Source of the DNA: Verrucomicrobiaceae bacterium | Lineage (GTDB): Bacteria > Verrucomicrobiota > Verrucomicrobiia > Verrucomicrobiales > DEV007 | Reading direction: 5' to 3' | NCBI GenBank assembly: GCA_009936795.1 | Contig: JAACDM010000665.1 | Coordinates: 1 to 33,036, forward strand | Length of the DNA: 33,036 nucleotides | Shown: positions 32,418 to 33,036 of the stretch, in pieces | Numbering within the stretch: the first letter of the stretch is position 1 | How the letters are laid out: each line of letters starts with the position of its first letter | Translations under genes and position numbers: made by a program | Notes under the pieces: generated by a model | What the model was told of the DNA's origin: nothing | The model's input: only the letters and a program-made list of their open reading frames with translations | The model's database searches: none

Positions 32418-32611
32418 ATCAGAAAGCCTAGGAGTCTATGGGATTTCGGGCACGGCTAAATTACGGTTGTCAGGCAGGAATCTCTTTCGCCTAGAAGCGC
32501 CCATGTATTACAGAATAGGAGCAACACTGATTATGGATAAAGCCATTACCCGCAGGAGATACAACAATCTTCCTCCATCGGTAATACTTAAGCCATTCAT
32601 CAGAACAGATT
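32418..32611. other. Intergenic stretch without recognised features
   Basis: This region upstream of the deacetylase gene and before the IS91 remnant presumably contains the deacetylase promoter. No repeat, RNA or gene was recognised; an open frame from 32533 exists only because it runs into the transposase remnant. Confidence 0.4.
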
Positions 32612-33036
32612 GTGTCGCCACCCATCTACCGCCCGCGTGCTTTACCCCTTTGGCAGATCGTCCACCACGCCTGGCACGATTTCCTCGCCCACTACGAGTC
32701 CCGTCATCGCCGGATCCACGGCCCCTCCTAGCCGCTTTCGCGATGGCCTGCCATCCCTCAACATTTTACCACCGACCACCGACCTCCGCCCAAAGCGCCC
32801 GTGCTCTGCGGCCTCTTTGGCGCGATCTCATGCCGCGCGCTTGGGGTGTCGACCCTCTTTTTTGTCCTTGCTATAAGGGAACGATGAAGTTCATCAACAA
32901 ACTGATCCGACCGGAAGAAGTTGAGTTTTTCCTCTTTCTCCTCGACCTGAGGGAAAGCGCCATTGCTCTGCCTCCACCACCCCGTCCACTCTTCGGCATC
33001 GAATCCGTAGAGCCGCTTTACGCCACGGAAAAGACC
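32612..33036 (+). pseudogene. IS91-type transposase remnant, internally deleted, cut by window end
   Basis: One frame at 32618-32728 reads PPIYRPRALPLWQIVHHAWH and DFLAHYESRHRRIHGP, then TAG; this resembles the N-terminus of IS91-family transposases. From about 32782, in another frame, the translation is ALRPLWRDLMPRAWGVDPLF, CPCYKGTMKFINKLIRPEEV and EFFLFLLDLRE, matching the family's C-terminal signature (W-x-x-L-x-x-x-x-x-x-V-D-P-L-x-C-P-x-C-x-G-x-M-K). The large catalytic core between is missing, leaving about 50 bases of unrelated sequence. The second frame stays open to the window edge and happens to be open back to an ATG at 32533. This is a collapsed insertion sequence, not a functional gene. 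Confidence 0.7.

Noticed and set aside
32533-33036. Single long open frame up to the window edge as a real gene
   Set aside because: Its first 80 codons have no family resemblance and the IS91 N-terminus lies in a different frame, so openness is incidental.

Overview
The window looks like a chromosomal segment of a PVC-superphylum bacterium, most likely Verrucomicrobiota with Planctomycetota as the alternative. The evidence is gene content: several DUF1587/1592/1588/1585 planctomycete-type cytochrome proteins, their DUF1552 partners, type I sulfatases, DUF1080 and LamG proteins, and an ECF sigma factor resembling the Gemmata/Verrucomicrobium group. No rRNA, tRNA or CRISPR was seen, so the placement rests on protein families alone.

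Layout: 1-740 holds a broken ECF sigma gene (minus) and a decayed TauE/SafE permease (plus). 870-4797 is a DUF1592-DUF1552 pair with an ATGA overlap; the DUF1592 protein carries an embedded LamG domain and the DUF1552 gene is frameshifted. 4798-5687 is a relic zone: a sulfatase 5' end fused to the 3' end of a PIN-domain (VapC-like) toxin gene, plus several palindromes. 5688-12126 (minus) reads sigma factor, membrane anti-sigma-like protein, DUF1552, then a REP-associated transposase (RAYT) framed by inverted palindrome arrays, then DUF1592. 12225-14770 has one intact sulfatase among further sulfatase relics and an antisense DUF1592 relic. 14773-17526 (minus) is a PQQ-type beta-propeller protein and a DUF1552 protein. 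17670-23437 is a complete tripartite RND efflux set: permease and adaptor on minus, outer-membrane factor divergent on plus. 23463-26027 is a DUF1592 protein whose first heme motif is degraded. 26098-31522 (plus) is an AbgT-family transporter, a sulfatase, a LamG-DUF1080 protein and a DUF1080 protein. 31572-32417 (minus) is a polysaccharide deacetylase. The right edge carries a collapsed IS91-type transposase.

How the genes may work together (inference): the sulfatases, DUF1080/LamG proteins and deacetylase fit periplasmic breakdown of sulfated or modified glycans. DUF1592 proteins carry Sec-type signal peptides and heme c motifs, while DUF1552 proteins carry Tat-like RRxFL signals. The recurring pairs suggest an exported redox module, although neither family has a settled function. 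One pair sits behind a sigma/anti-sigma switch.

The most distinctive property is the amount of local gene decay. Three sulfatase 5' ends are cut soon after the metal- or formylglycine-site region, and relics of DUF1592, VapC, TauE/SafE, ECF sigma, RAYT and IS91 genes lie nearby. No single wholly new system is proven. The best candidates are the RAYT/palindrome element inside a sigma-controlled DUF1552/DUF1592 operon, and the AbgT-sulfatase-DUF1080 operon.
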